Below are positions 8,255 through 17,168 of a stretch of 29,964 nt of DNA, in pieces. How positions within the stretch are numbered: position 1 is the stretch's first letter; each line of letters opens with the position of its first letter. The position numbers were made by a program, and so were the translations under genes. The notes beneath the pieces are model-generated. The model had not been told where the DNA came from. It saw only the letters and a program-made list of their open reading frames with translations, and did not search any database. The DNA is from CAZDXJ01 sp964509475 (GTDB taxonomy: Bacteria > Pseudomonadota > Gammaproteobacteria > Methylococcales > Methylomonadaceae). The stretch lies in assembly GCA_964509475.1 (NCBI GenBank), contig CAZDXJ010000028.1, positions 1 through 29,964 of the forward strand, written 5' to 3'.

Positions 8255-9064
8255 TCAGGCTTGCTGATCGTTTTTCATGTTGCGGGTTACATGATCTTCA
8301 ATGTTCTTATAGATTAACCGGTGCAGTTTCGGGTTACTGGCAATTACATTGCCACTTTCCAGGAATTGATCATTAAATTCAAAATCCGTGATGACTCCTC
8401 CGGCTTCCTGTACCAGCAAGATGCCAGCAGCTATATCCCACGGATGCAGGCCAATTTCCCAATAGCCGTCCAATCTGCCGGCAGCGACATAAGCGAGATC
8501 CAATGCCGCGGCTCCGGCGCGCCGAATTCCGGCGGCATCGGTAAACAAAGCTCTGAACATACCCAGATAAGCATCCAGATGCTGTTGTCTTTTAAAAGGG
8601 AAACCCGTACCGAGTAAAGCACCTTTTAAACGACTTTGCTGGGTGACGCGTATGCGCCGGTTATTCAACATTGCCCCGGAGCCTCGTGAGGCGGTGAATA
8701 ATTCATCCCGCAAGGGATCGTAAATGACTCCGATTTCAATTTTTCCCTTATATTGGAGCGCAATCGAGACGGCGTATTGTGGAAAGCCATGCAGGAAATT
8801 CGTAGTGCCATCCAGTGGGTCTATGATCCAGAGATACTCATTGCCGCTGTGTTTACCGCTTTCCTCGGCCAAAATGGCATGATCGGGATAAGCGTTGCGA
8901 ATGATTGAGATAATTTCCTGTTCGGTTCTGCGATCGATTTCACTGGCAAAGTCGTTTTTCCCTTTCTGACTTATGTGCATGCGGCTGATGTTTTCGGAGG
9001 AACGGAGAATGATATCACCTGCGCTACGAGCAGCACGGGTGGCGATAGTGAGCATTGGATGCAT
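8255..9064 (-). CDS. suhB: Inositol-1-monophosphatase family protein SuhB
   Basis: SuhB hydrolyses inositol-1-phosphate in a Mg2+-dependent reaction. In E. coli it also binds RNA polymerase and NusA within the rRNA antitermination complex. The metal-binding motifs are present: EESG near residue 68, IDPLDGTTNFLHGFPQYAVS near 84-103, and GLHPWDIAAGILLVQEAGG near 208-226. The open frame extends 45 bases further, but the E. coli protein begins MHPMLNIAVRAARKAG and this one has MHPMLTIATRAARSAG at 9064, so I use that ATG, giving 269 residues. It is divergent from trmJ. suhB and trmJ are also neighbours in E. coli, so the arrangement is ancestral. Confidence 0.96.
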   Translation of the reverse strand: MHPMLTIATRAARSAGDIILRSSENISRMHISQKGKNDFASEIDRRTEQEIISIIRNAYPDHAILAEESGKHSGNEYLWIIDPLDGTTNFLHGFPQYAVSIALQYKGKIEIGVIYDPLRDELFTASRGSGAMLNNRRIRVTQQSRLKGALLGTGFPFKRQQHLDAYLGMFRALFTDAAGIRRAGAAALDLAYVAAGRLDGYWEIGLHPWDIAAGILLVQEAGGVITDFEFNDQFLESGNVIASNPKLHRLIYKNIEDHVTRNMKNDQQA

Positions 9065-9154
9065 AAATTCGATTTGTAAGGGCCATGATAAACCTGAATA
9101 GGATAACAAATATTTTGTTAAAATTGTTAACTCTTTATGGTTTGGGGAATGATT

Positions 9155-9883
9155 TTGTTATCCAATATCCGAATTGTGTTGGTGGAAACAACGCATCCTG
9201 GAAATATTGGCGCGGTTGCTCGCGCCATGAAAAATATGGATATGAAAAGGCTTTATCTGGTTGCACCGAAGATTTTTCCTTCAGCGGATGCAACCGCCCG
9301 GGCATCGGGGGCTGATGATGTATTGGATGCGGCTGTGGTTTGTGATAATTTGCTGGATGCGGTCAAGGATTGTTCAGTGATTTATGGTGCCAGCGCTCGC
9401 TCCAGAACGATCAGCTGGCCGGAGATTTCACCCAGGGAGTGTGCGACGCAGCTGCTGTCTGAAGCTGAATATAATCCGGTTGCCATTGTGTTTGGCCGTG
9501 AAAATTCCGGTTTGAAAAATCATGAACTGGATTTGTGCCGTTATCTGTTGAAGATACCTTGCAGCAGCGCTTACAGTTCATTGAATCTGGCTGCGGCGGT
9601 GCAGGTGATTTGTTATGAATTGTTTGTTGCATCCGGCCAGTACAGGGAAGCGTTGGTGGGTGACAAAGGGGAAAACCCATTGGCGACCGTACAACAAATG
9701 GAGTTGTTTTATCAACACCTGCAGCAGGCACTGGCCGATATTGGTTTTCTGCATGTGGACAAGTCAAAATCGATTATGCGGCGGTTGCGGCGAATCTATA
9801 ACCGGGCCTGTCTGGACAGCAAGGAAATTGATATTCTCAGAGGAATTTTACGCATGTCACAAGGAAATAAAAAACAATGTTAG
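9155..9883 (+). CDS. trmJ: tRNA (Cm32/Um32) methyltransferase TrmJ
   Basis: TrmJ 2'-O-methylates nucleotide 32 of the tRNA anticodon loop using S-adenosylmethionine. It is a SPOUT-fold dimer. The N-terminus NIRIVLVETTHPGNIGAVAR, the cofactor-knot motif VFGRENSGLKNHEL near residue 115, and AYSSLNLAAAVQVICYE near 140-156 are typical. The longest frame starts at ATG 9137, with another ATG at 9149. However, GGGGA at 9144-9148 is correctly spaced only for the TTG at 9155, which gives MLSNIRIVL, matching the E. coli start MLQNIRIVL. I therefore prefer the TTG, at moderate confidence. The stop overlaps the cysE start by a few bases, so the two are probably translationally coupled. Confidence 0.95.
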   Translation: MLSNIRIVLVETTHPGNIGAVARAMKNMDMKRLYLVAPKIFPSADATARASGADDVLDAAVVCDNLLDAVKDCSVIYGASARSRTISWPEISPRECATQLLSEAEYNPVAIVFGRENSGLKNHELDLCRYLLKIPCSSAYSSLNLAAAVQVICYELFVASGQYREALVGDKGENPLATVQQMELFYQHLQQALADIGFLHVDKSKSIMRRLRRIYNRACLDSKEIDILRGILRMSQGNKKQC

Positions 9884-10641
9884 AACGAATTAAAGAAGAT
9901 ATTCATTGTGTATTTGCCCGGGATCCGGCGGCACAGTCCGTTTTTGAAGTCATTACCGCTTATCCGGGGTTTCATGCAGTTTTGATTCACCGGCTGAGCC
10001 ATTATTTCTGGAATAAAGGTTATCGTTGGCTGGGACGCTTTATTTCCCATATGAGCCGCTGGCTGACCGGTATAGAGATTCATCCGGGTGCGGTAATTGG
10101 CCGACGTTTTTTTATCGATCACGGCATGGGGGTGGTGATTGGTGAAACAGCGGTGATTGGCGATGATTGCACCTTGTACCATGGGGTAACACTAGGCGGC
10201 ACAAGCTGGAATAAAGGCAAACGGCATCCGACCTTGCGCAATGGGGTGGTAATCGGCGCTGGCGCCAAAATTCTGGGTCCGATAGAAATCGGTGAAGGCG
10301 CCAGGGTGGGTTCCAATTCCGTGGTATTGAAAGCGGTGCCAGCGGGCGCCACAGTCGTCGGCATTCCGGGTCACATCCTTGATCCTAATGCCCGCAAACC
10401 TTCGGCGCAAGGTGATGAAATTGCCAACAAGATGGGATTCGATGCCTATGGCGCTACGGCCAATATGTCCGATCCGGTGGCTTATGCCATCAACCGTATG
10501 CTGGATCACATTCATTTGTTGGATCGGCAGATAGAAGGTATGAAACAGGCGCTGGACAAAGAAGGCATTGAATACAAACAAACGCCCATTCCCGAGCTGG
10601 ATGGCTGTGCAATCGAAGACAGTTACAGCAAAAAAAGCTGA
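9877..10641 (+). CDS. cysE: Serine O-acetyltransferase CysE
   Basis: CysE acetylates serine to O-acetylserine, the committed step of cysteine synthesis. The 254 residues show the helical N-terminal domain (RIKEDIHCVFARDPAAQSVFEVI) and then the left-handed beta-helix of hexapeptide repeats. Within the helix are DHGMGVVIGETAVIGDDC and YHGVTLGGTSWNKGKRHPTL, which carry the acetyl-CoA and active-site His residues. The tail from about residue 175 is longer and less conserved. The ATG at 9877 overlaps the trmJ stop (ATGTTAG). In many bacteria cysE is followed by iscR and the Fe-S cluster genes; here the next gene is nhaD on the other strand, so that link is missing. Confidence 0.97.
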   Translation: MLERIKEDIHCVFARDPAAQSVFEVITAYPGFHAVLIHRLSHYFWNKGYRWLGRFISHMSRWLTGIEIHPGAVIGRRFFIDHGMGVVIGETAVIGDDCTLYHGVTLGGTSWNKGKRHPTLRNGVVIGAGAKILGPIEIGEGARVGSNSVVLKAVPAGATVVGIPGHILDPNARKPSAQGDEIANKMGFDAYGATANMSDPVAYAINRMLDHIHLLDRQIEGMKQALDKEGIEYKQTPIPELDGCAIEDSYSKKS

Positions 10642-10656
10642 GTTCTGCCGGGTGAT

Positions 10657-11949
10657 TTATTGATAAAGCCACAAATGCGCGTAGATCGATGCCGCATAAC
10701 CCAGGGCAATGACTGGCAGCCATTTCAAATGACTGGCAAACGAATACAGACCCCTGGATTGTCCCATCAAGGCGACACCGGCCGCCGAACCAATCGAGAG
10801 CAGGGAACCGCCGACCCCGGAAGTCAGGGTAACCAGCAACCATTGTTTCAAATCCATTGGCGGCTGCATTTCCAGAACAGAAAACATGACCGGAATATTA
10901 TCCACAATGGCAGACAACAGACCTACCCATGTATTGGCCAGGGTAAAATTGCCATCCTGATAAATCAGCCTGGAGGCCATTTCCAGATATCCGATTTCCG
11001 CCAGGCCACTGATACAAAAAATGATACCGTAAAAAAACAACAAGGTATCCCATTCGGAATTTTTGATATTGATGAAAATATCGTATGCCTTTTCGTTGCT
11101 TTTTAGCCAATAGCTGGTCGCCATTAACAAAGCCAATCCACTCATCATGCCCATGAAAGGCGGAATATACAAAATTTCTTCACAGACGACGGCAATTACT
11201 ATGGTGATAAAAAACAGTACAGCAATGACAACCGCGCCCTTTTTCAAGTGTACCGGTGTTTCAGACCGCGCTACCGGACAAGCGGAAGGGATAAAAAAAC
11301 TAAACACAAGGGCAGGGATTATAAAATTAACCAGCGCTGGCAAAAACAGAATCAAAAATTGGGAAAACTCAACTTTTCCAGCTTGCCAGACCATCAGTGT
11401 CGTCACATCTCCAAAAGGACTGAAAACGCCGCCGGCGTTGGAGGCAATGACAATATTGATAAAACTCAATTTAATAAACTCCCGATTCTCCCGTCCGCAG
11501 GATAGAATCACCGCCCCCATCACCATCGCCGTAGTCAGATTATTGGCAATCGTGGACAGAAAAAAAGCGATAAAACCGGTCATCCAAAACAGGTGACGAT
11601 AATTAAATCCTTGCAAAATCAAGGCGTAACGAATTTTTTCAAAGACCTGGCGTTCTACCAGCGCATTGGTATACGTCATTGAAACCAGTAGAAACAAGAG
11701 CAGTTCACCGTATTCCATAAGACTGTGCCGGATCAAGTTTTCGATTTGTTCCTTGCTGAAGCCGTGTTTTTTGATTGCCAGATCAGCCACCAAAAGCCAG
11801 ATTATGCTGGATGCCAGGATAACCGGTTTTGATTTACGGATTTTGGTGAACTCTTCGGTTGCGACCAATAGATAAGCCAGCATGAACAGGCCTAGGCATA
11901 TCCAGCCGATAAAGGAGTTGGTTTCATGTAAATTGAGCGTTTCTATCAT
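10657..11949 (-). CDS. nhaD: Na+/H+ antiporter, NhaD type
   Basis: This is an inner-membrane antiporter of the ion-transporter (IT) superfamily, expelling Na+ (or Li+) in exchange for H+. The 430 residues contain about ten to twelve hydrophobic segments. The signature regions are FFLSTIANNLTTAMVMGAVI near residue 128 and the related half-repeat IASNAGGVFSPFGDVTTLMVW near 168, followed by LSAIVDNIPVMFSVLEMQPP and SGVGGSLLSIGSAAGVALMG near the end. The TIANNLT, NAGGVFSPFGD and DNIP motifs distinguish NhaD from NhaA or NhaB. The gene lies 27 bases after recG in the same direction and may be read from the recG transcript. A role in pH and sodium homeostasis is inferred from the family. Confidence 0.93.
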   Translation of the reverse strand: MIETLNLHETNSFIGWICLGLFMLAYLLVATEEFTKIRKSKPVILASSIIWLLVADLAIKKHGFSKEQIENLIRHSLMEYGELLLFLLVSMTYTNALVERQVFEKIRYALILQGFNYRHLFWMTGFIAFFLSTIANNLTTAMVMGAVILSCGRENREFIKLSFINIVIASNAGGVFSPFGDVTTLMVWQAGKVEFSQFLILFLPALVNFIIPALVFSFFIPSACPVARSETPVHLKKGAVVIAVLFFITIVIAVVCEEILYIPPFMGMMSGLALLMATSYWLKSNEKAYDIFINIKNSEWDTLLFFYGIIFCISGLAEIGYLEMASRLIYQDGNFTLANTWVGLLSAIVDNIPVMFSVLEMQPPMDLKQWLLVTLTSGVGGSLLSIGSAAGVALMGQSRGLYSFASHLKWLPVIALGYAASIYAHLWLYQ

Positions 11950-11976
11950 TGTAATAGGGTCATTTGATGAGGGGGC

Positions 11977-14070
11977 TTAGACTTCGGCATAATTGCTTGT
12001 ATGCCCTAGCCAGCGATTGATCAGTGGCTGTATTACTTCAGGGGTTTGTGTTTGTATGAATTTGCAAGCCTGTTGTACATCGGCCAGCAAGTCCGCATCA
12101 CGTCCCAAATCAGCGATTTTGAAGCGTATTTGTCCTGTTTGCCGGGTGCCCATGACTTCACCGGGGCCACGTAATTGCAAGTCCTTTTCGGCAATAGCGA
12201 AACCGTCGCAGGTATCGCGCAAAATGCCCAGGCGTTGCCGGGCAATATCCGACAAAGGTGACTGGTACAGCAGCAGACAATAGCTGTTGTTTCCGCCCCG
12301 GCCGACCCGTCCACGCAGTTGGTGCAGCTGTGACAAGCCCAGCCGTTCCGCGTTTTCAATGATCATCAAACTGGCATTGGCTACATCGACGCCGACTTCG
12401 ATAACCGTGGTCGCCACCAGTAAATCGATGTGCTGTTGTTTGAAAGCCTGCATGACCGTCTCTTTTTCTGTTGCTTTCATACGTCCGTGTAACAGAGCGA
12501 TACGGATATCCGGTAATGATTCGGCCAGGGTTTGCCGGGTTTTTTCGACGGCCTCACATTGCAAGGCTTCCGATTCTTCAATCAATGTGCAAACCCAATA
12601 GGCTTGCTGCCCCCTGGCAATCCAGCCATTGATTTTATCGATCACCTGCTGACGGCGTTGCGCTGGAATGACGCAGGTAACAACCGGTTTTCTGCCAGGT
12701 GGCAGTTCATCGATAATGGAAATGTCCAAATCGGAATAATTGAGCATGGCCAGGGTGCGTGGAATCGGTGTCGCCGTCATGACCAACTGGTGGGGGCTTT
12801 GTTTTTGTTGACGCCCTTTTTCCCGTAAGGCCATGCGCTGATGAACGCCAAAGCGGTGTTGCTCATCGATGATAATCAGGCCCAAGCGGTTAAAAACCAC
12901 GCTTTCCTGAAACAAGGCATGGGTGCCGATAAGGATATTGATTTGACCCTGTTGTAATTCGTCCAGCAGGATTTGGCGTGGGTTGCCTTTTAATTGCGCG
13001 GTCAGCAAGGCAATATGGATATCTTGCTGGTCAAACCAGGAGCGGATAGTGCGGTAATGCTGTTCGGCCAACAATTCGGTAGGCGCCATAATGGCAACCT
13101 GATAACCGGAATGGATGGCCAAAAGTGCCGCATACGCGCAGATCACGGTTTTGCCCGAACCCACATCACCTTGAATAAGGCGTAACATGGGGTGATTGTT
13201 GCTACAGTCCCTTGTGACTTCCTGGATGACCCGGTGCTGGGCGCCGGTTAATGTGAAGGGCAGGCATTGTTTAAAATTTTGCAGCAAGGCCGGAGTACTT
13301 TTAAACAGCGGCGCCTGCCAGAGTTGGAGCCGGTTTCTGTTTTGCTGCAGACTGAGGCTGTGGGCCAGGAATTCTTCAAATACCAGACGCCGCAAAGCGG
13401 GTAGCCGGCCATTCTGCAGGGCTTGTATATCCATGTCGGGATCAGGAGCGTGCAGATCGGACAAGGCTTTGATAAGTGGTGGAAAACGGTATTTTTCCAA
13501 TAATGCTTTTGGCAAATAGTCAATGAGCCGGTTGTCGTCTGATTGGCCGATTTGCAAGGCTTGTTGGATAATCTTGCGTAATGTGGTTTGGCGGAGTCCT
13601 TCGGTAAGTGGATAAACCGGAGTCAGGCTGGCATCGGTAGGGCATTGTTCAGGGGTCAATACAATTTTGTATTCGGGATGTATCATTTCCAGTCCGGCAT
13701 AACCTTGCCGGATTTCACCAAAACAACTGAGCAGGATTCCAGGCTGTAATTGCATTTGCTGTTTGGCGCTGAAATGGAAAAAACGCAAGCTCATCAAGCC
13801 ACTGCTGTCCTGTATCCGGCATAACAAGCTGGATTGCCGTCTGCCAGCAGCCAGATCGGTCAATGCAATTTCGCCGCAGATCAGGGCTTGCTCACCCGCA
13901 CGTAATGAAGCGATAGGGCGGATACGGGTACGATCCTGATAGCGTAGCGGCAGGTGAAGCAGCAAGTCGGCAATTTTGAAAATATTGAGCTTTTGCAGAC
14001 GCTTGGCCGTTTGTTTGCCTATCCCGCTTAATGAAGCAACAGGCTGTTCGAGTAATTCCTGATGGTTCAT
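11977..14070 (-). CDS. recG: ATP-dependent DNA helicase RecG
   Basis: RecG remodels stalled replication forks and branch-migrates Holliday junctions. The N-terminal wedge/OB domain contains LPLRYQDRTRIRPIASL near residue 38. Helicase motifs follow: Walker A GDVGSGKTVICAYAALLA near 307, DEQHRFGVHQR near 408, TATPIPRTLAMLNYSDLD near 434, and the C-terminal QLHQLRGRVGRG. The TRG-like region LQLRGPGEVMGTRQTG is intact. The frame is open to a TTG at 14100, but ATG at 14070 starts MNHQELLEQPVASLSGIG, which aligns with the E. coli start region and gives 697 residues against 693. The gene lies directly downstream of ridA and spoT; spoT and recG are also near each other in E. coli. Confidence 0.98.
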   Translation of the reverse strand: MNHQELLEQPVASLSGIGKQTAKRLQKLNIFKIADLLLHLPLRYQDRTRIRPIASLRAGEQALICGEIALTDLAAGRRQSSLLCRIQDSSGLMSLRFFHFSAKQQMQLQPGILLSCFGEIRQGYAGLEMIHPEYKIVLTPEQCPTDASLTPVYPLTEGLRQTTLRKIIQQALQIGQSDDNRLIDYLPKALLEKYRFPPLIKALSDLHAPDPDMDIQALQNGRLPALRRLVFEEFLAHSLSLQQNRNRLQLWQAPLFKSTPALLQNFKQCLPFTLTGAQHRVIQEVTRDCSNNHPMLRLIQGDVGSGKTVICAYAALLAIHSGYQVAIMAPTELLAEQHYRTIRSWFDQQDIHIALLTAQLKGNPRQILLDELQQGQINILIGTHALFQESVVFNRLGLIIIDEQHRFGVHQRMALREKGRQQKQSPHQLVMTATPIPRTLAMLNYSDLDISIIDELPPGRKPVVTCVIPAQRRQQVIDKINGWIARGQQAYWVCTLIEESEALQCEAVEKTRQTLAESLPDIRIALLHGRMKATEKETVMQAFKQQHIDLLVATTVIEVGVDVANASLMIIENAERLGLSQLHQLRGRVGRGGNNSYCLLLYQSPLSDIARQRLGILRDTCDGFAIAEKDLQLRGPGEVMGTRQTGQIRFKIADLGRDADLLADVQQACKFIQTQTPEVIQPLINRWLGHTSNYAEV

Positions 14071-14118
14071 CCGATGCGGCTTTGATACAGAATCAGGCAA
14101 CTTTGGTAAACTGACGGC

Positions 14119-14517
14119 TCAACCGGTGTATTCCTGTCTTATTTCCATGATCGCGTCCATCTCCACTTCGGCGCTTTTGGGTAGATCCGCGACACCGACA
14201 GCGGCGCGCGCCGGATAAGGGGGTGTGAAATATTCACTCATGATTTCATTGACCAGAGGGAAATAACCCAGGTCGGTCAGATAAACCGTGAGTTTTACGA
14301 TATCGGACAAATCACCGCCGGCGGCCTGGGTAACGGCTTGCAGATTTTTGAAGACCTGGTGGATACAGGCATTTATATCGCCCGATACGATTTCCATGGT
14401 TTTGGGATCGAGGGGTATTTGTCCTGATAAATAGACTGTCTCATCGATTTTTACAGCTTGGGAATAAGTGCCAATCGCTTGTGGAGCATTATCGGTGTGG
14501 ATAATTTCTTTGCTCAT
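14119..14517 (-). CDS. ridA: Enamine/imine deaminase RidA (YjgF/UK114 family)
   Basis: RidA hydrolyses reactive enamine or imine intermediates made by PLP enzymes such as threonine dehydratase, preventing damage to other enzymes. The 132 residues are full length. Hallmarks are APQAIGTYSQAVKI near residues 11-24, VYLSGQIPLDP near 28-38, and PPYPARAAVGVADLPKSAEVE near 99-119 with the catalytic Arg that binds substrate carboxylate. It sits 20 bases after spoT in the same direction, so it is probably in the rpoZ-spoT operon. Placement of a RidA family gene beside spoT is a common gammaproteobacterial arrangement. Confidence 0.95.
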   Translation of the reverse strand: MSKEIIHTDNAPQAIGTYSQAVKIDETVYLSGQIPLDPKTMEIVSGDINACIHQVFKNLQAVTQAAGGDLSDIVKLTVYLTDLGYFPLVNEIMSEYFTPPYPARAAVGVADLPKSAEVEMDAIMEIRQEYTG

Positions 14518-14537
14518 GATAAGTCCTTGATGTTGGG

Positions 14538-16709
14538 TTAGGCTTTGATACGGGTGATTTTTAATACAATGAACAGTTTTTTCAATTTACGGATGATATT
14601 GGCGAGATGTACCCGGTCTCTTACCGACAGGGTTATCAAATCGACAGAGACACGTTCATCCTGGTCGACGACATGTACATTTTCGATGTTGGAATCCATG
14701 CTGGAAATGGTGGAGGCGATGGTCGCCAGGGTACCGCGTTGGTTCAACAATTCAATGCGCAATTCTACCGGAAATTCACCGGCCACTTCCTGACTCCATT
14801 CGACATCTATCCAGCCGGATGATTGTTTTTTATGGGTTTCATGACTGTTGCGGCATTCGTGATGATGGACAACAATCCCTTTGCCTGGCTTGAAGTAGCC
14901 GATAACCGAATCGCCGGGGATCGGGTGGCAACATTTGGCCAGCGTGACCACGATGCCTTCCGTACCTTTGATGATAAGTGGTGTATTGGTATTTTGTCTT
15001 TCATCGGTCAGTTTGATGGCGGCATGAATATCGTCCTGACACAAACGTTTGGCCACCAGGAAGGCCACGCGGTTACCCAGGCCAATATCTTCCAGGAGTT
15101 TTTCCATTGATGGTATCGAAAAGGCGTTCAGCAACTTTTTGATATGTTGATCGGGGATATCCTTTATCTGTAAGTTCATCGGACGCAATTCGTTTTCCAG
15201 CAGGCGTTGGCCCAGGGCGATTGCCTCTTGTTGTTTGAAGTGTTTGAGATAACTGCGGATACCGGTTCTGGCTTTGGCGGTGATGATAAAATTAAGCCAT
15301 AGCGGGTTGGGCCGGGCCCATGGCGCGGTAATGACTTCAACCGTGACACCGTTTTCCAGTTTTGTTTGCAGTGGGACAAGACGTTTGTCAATACGCGCGG
15401 AGACGCAGGAATTACCGATATCGGTATGGACGGCATAGGCGAAGTCAATGACTGTGGCGCCGCGCGGTAATTTTATGATACCGCCTTGTGGCGTAAAAAC
15501 GAAAGTTTCCTGAGGAAACAGATCGATTTTTAGGTTGTCGATAAATTCCAGGGAATTGCCGGCGGATTTGTGAATTTCCAACAAATTACGAATCCAGTCA
15601 TCCGCTAATGATTTGTAATGGGAAGGCGTCTCCTCATCGGATTTGTACAGCCAATGCGAAGCGATGCCGGATTCCGAAATGCGGTGCATTTGCCGGGTCC
15701 TGATCTGAATTTCCAAAGGAACGCCGTAAGGGCCGACCAGAACCGTATGCAGGGATTGATAACCATTTATTTTGGGTAAGGCGATATAGTCCTTGAAGCG
15801 GCCGGGAATCGGTTTGTATAAATTGTGAACAATGCCCAGTACCCGATAACAGGTGTCAATTTGATCGCAGTAAATGCGGAAAGCGTACACATCGAACACA
15901 TCAGAAAACGAAATCCTTTTGTTGAGCATCTTTTGGTAAATGCTGTAAAGATTTTTTTCGCGTCCGGCGACATCGCAGACCAAACCGGCTTCATGTAAAT
16001 GATTTTTGATGGATGTTTCGATGGAGGTAATGATCTCACGCCGGTTACCGCAGGCTTTTTTTACGGCATTTTTCAGGATTCGGTAACGTATTGGATACAT
16101 TGCCGAGAACCCCAGATTCTCCAGTTCGATGCGCATTTTGTTCATACCCAGGCGATTGGCTATCGGAGCGTAGATATCCAGGGTTTCCTTGGCGATACGA
16201 TGGCGTTTTTTGGCCGGCATAACTCCCAGGGTTTGCATATTATGCAGACGGTCAGCCAGTTTGACCATAATGACTCTGAGATCCCGGGTCATGGCCAAAA
16301 ACATTTTGCGCACGCTTTTGGCTTGGGCTTCGGCGTGTGATTTATTATCAATCAGTGTGAGTTTGGTGACACCATCGACCAGATCAGCGATTTCAGCGCT
16401 GAAAATTTTACTCAGATCTTCCTTGCTAACCTCGGTATCTTCTATGACATCATGCAAAATCGCCGCCATAATGCCGTTGACGTCCATGCGTATCTCAGCG
16501 AGGATGATCGCTACCGACAAGGGATGGCAGATATAGGGTTCACCACTGACCCGGTATATGCCGGCATGGGCGGCGGCGGCAAATTCGTAGGCATGCAGAA
16601 CCTGATCGATCTGGGGGGGATCCAGATAGCCACTCAAAATGGCACATAAATGCCGGACCAGCTTATCCTGGGGTTGTTCCGTTGCAAGCTTTTCGGCGAG
16701 TTCTACCAT
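14538..16709 (-). CDS. spoT: Bifunctional (p)ppGpp synthetase/hydrolase SpoT
   Basis: SpoT makes and degrades the alarmone (p)ppGpp. The HD hydrolase is visible (HPLSVAIILAEIRMDVNGIMAAILHDVIEDT, containing the metal-binding HD pair). The synthetase domain follows with PIPGRFKDYIALPKINGYQSLHTVL; RFKD is the RXKD form typical of bifunctional enzymes rather than the EXDD of RelA. Next come a TGS domain (VFTPQGGIIKLPRGATVIDFAYAVHTDIG) and a C-terminal ACT domain. The open frame extends to 16814, but that would overlap rpoZ by 68 bases and adds a hydrophobic stretch foreign to the family. ATG 16709 starts MVELAEKLATEQ and gives 723 residues, close to the E. coli 702. Both catalytic halves look intact. 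Confidence 0.97.
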   Translation of the reverse strand: MVELAEKLATEQPQDKLVRHLCAILSGYLDPPQIDQVLHAYEFAAAAHAGIYRVSGEPYICHPLSVAIILAEIRMDVNGIMAAILHDVIEDTEVSKEDLSKIFSAEIADLVDGVTKLTLIDNKSHAEAQAKSVRKMFLAMTRDLRVIMVKLADRLHNMQTLGVMPAKKRHRIAKETLDIYAPIANRLGMNKMRIELENLGFSAMYPIRYRILKNAVKKACGNRREIITSIETSIKNHLHEAGLVCDVAGREKNLYSIYQKMLNKRISFSDVFDVYAFRIYCDQIDTCYRVLGIVHNLYKPIPGRFKDYIALPKINGYQSLHTVLVGPYGVPLEIQIRTRQMHRISESGIASHWLYKSDEETPSHYKSLADDWIRNLLEIHKSAGNSLEFIDNLKIDLFPQETFVFTPQGGIIKLPRGATVIDFAYAVHTDIGNSCVSARIDKRLVPLQTKLENGVTVEVITAPWARPNPLWLNFIITAKARTGIRSYLKHFKQQEAIALGQRLLENELRPMNLQIKDIPDQHIKKLLNAFSIPSMEKLLEDIGLGNRVAFLVAKRLCQDDIHAAIKLTDERQNTNTPLIIKGTEGIVVTLAKCCHPIPGDSVIGYFKPGKGIVVHHHECRNSHETHKKQSSGWIDVEWSQEVAGEFPVELRIELLNQRGTLATIASTISSMDSNIENVHVVDQDERVSVDLITLSVRDRVHLANIIRKLKKLFIVLKITRIKA

Positions 16710-16746
16710 AATCAAAACCGGCTGGGTTATAAATCTAAAAACCGGT

Positions 16747-16965
16747 CTATTCGTCACCAACGGCATGTAACAAATCGATATTATCAACAGTGATATGAGC
16801 TGCCGCAATTTCACGCAGTGCGATAACGGTATCCTTGTCTTTACCGCGGTTAACGAATGGATCGGCGCCTTTGCTTAACTGGCGTGCTCTTCTGGTAGCC
16901 AGCAATACCAGTTTAAAACGGTTTTCAATATTTTCCAAGCAATCTTCAACAGTTACTCTTGCCAT
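16747..16965 (-). CDS. rpoZ: RNA polymerase omega subunit
   Basis: Omega helps assemble the beta-prime subunit and contributes to one of the ppGpp binding sites on RNA polymerase. The 72-residue protein begins MARVTVEDCLENIENRFKLV and contains the conserved LLATRRARQLSKG segment. It is shorter than the E. coli 91 residues, as in many relatives. The ATG has GGAG seven bases upstream. It precedes spoT by 37 bases, the classical rpoZ-spoT pair that unites a ppGpp-responsive subunit with the ppGpp enzyme. In many gammaproteobacteria gmk lies upstream of rpoZ; here that place is taken by a non-coding gap and then pgk. Confidence 0.96.
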   Translation of the reverse strand: MARVTVEDCLENIENRFKLVLLATRRARQLSKGADPFVNRGKDKDTVIALREIAAAHITVDNIDLLHAVGDE

Positions 16966-17016
16966 AAGGTTTTCTCCAGATAAAGTCAGTAATCGTCATT
17001 GTCAACAGGCCAGCAA

Positions 17017-17061
17017 AGCAATACCGTATAATCGTTGCCAACGATACAGTATTGCTTTTTT
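17017..17061 (+). terminator. Long imperfect hairpin with T run in the pgk-rpoZ gap
   Basis: The arms AGCAATACCGTATAATCGTT and AACGATACAGTATTGCT pair over 17 bp, with one C-A mismatch and a two-base AA bulge, around a three-base GCC loop. Five T follow on the plus strand. The T run faces the strand with no upstream gene, so it is odd as a plus-strand terminator. On the minus strand the stem is followed only by TTTGC. It may still end the pgk transcript, or it could be an RNA structure or a mobile repeat. Confidence 0.5.
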
Positions 17062-17168
17062 CGCGGAGCTGTCGGCATTAAAGTTGGTAGCAAATATTTA
17101 TCGGCGGTGTTTTTCCACAAATGGACAAACCCTGTCTTAAAAACAGTTTGACGATAAATGCCGGTGGC

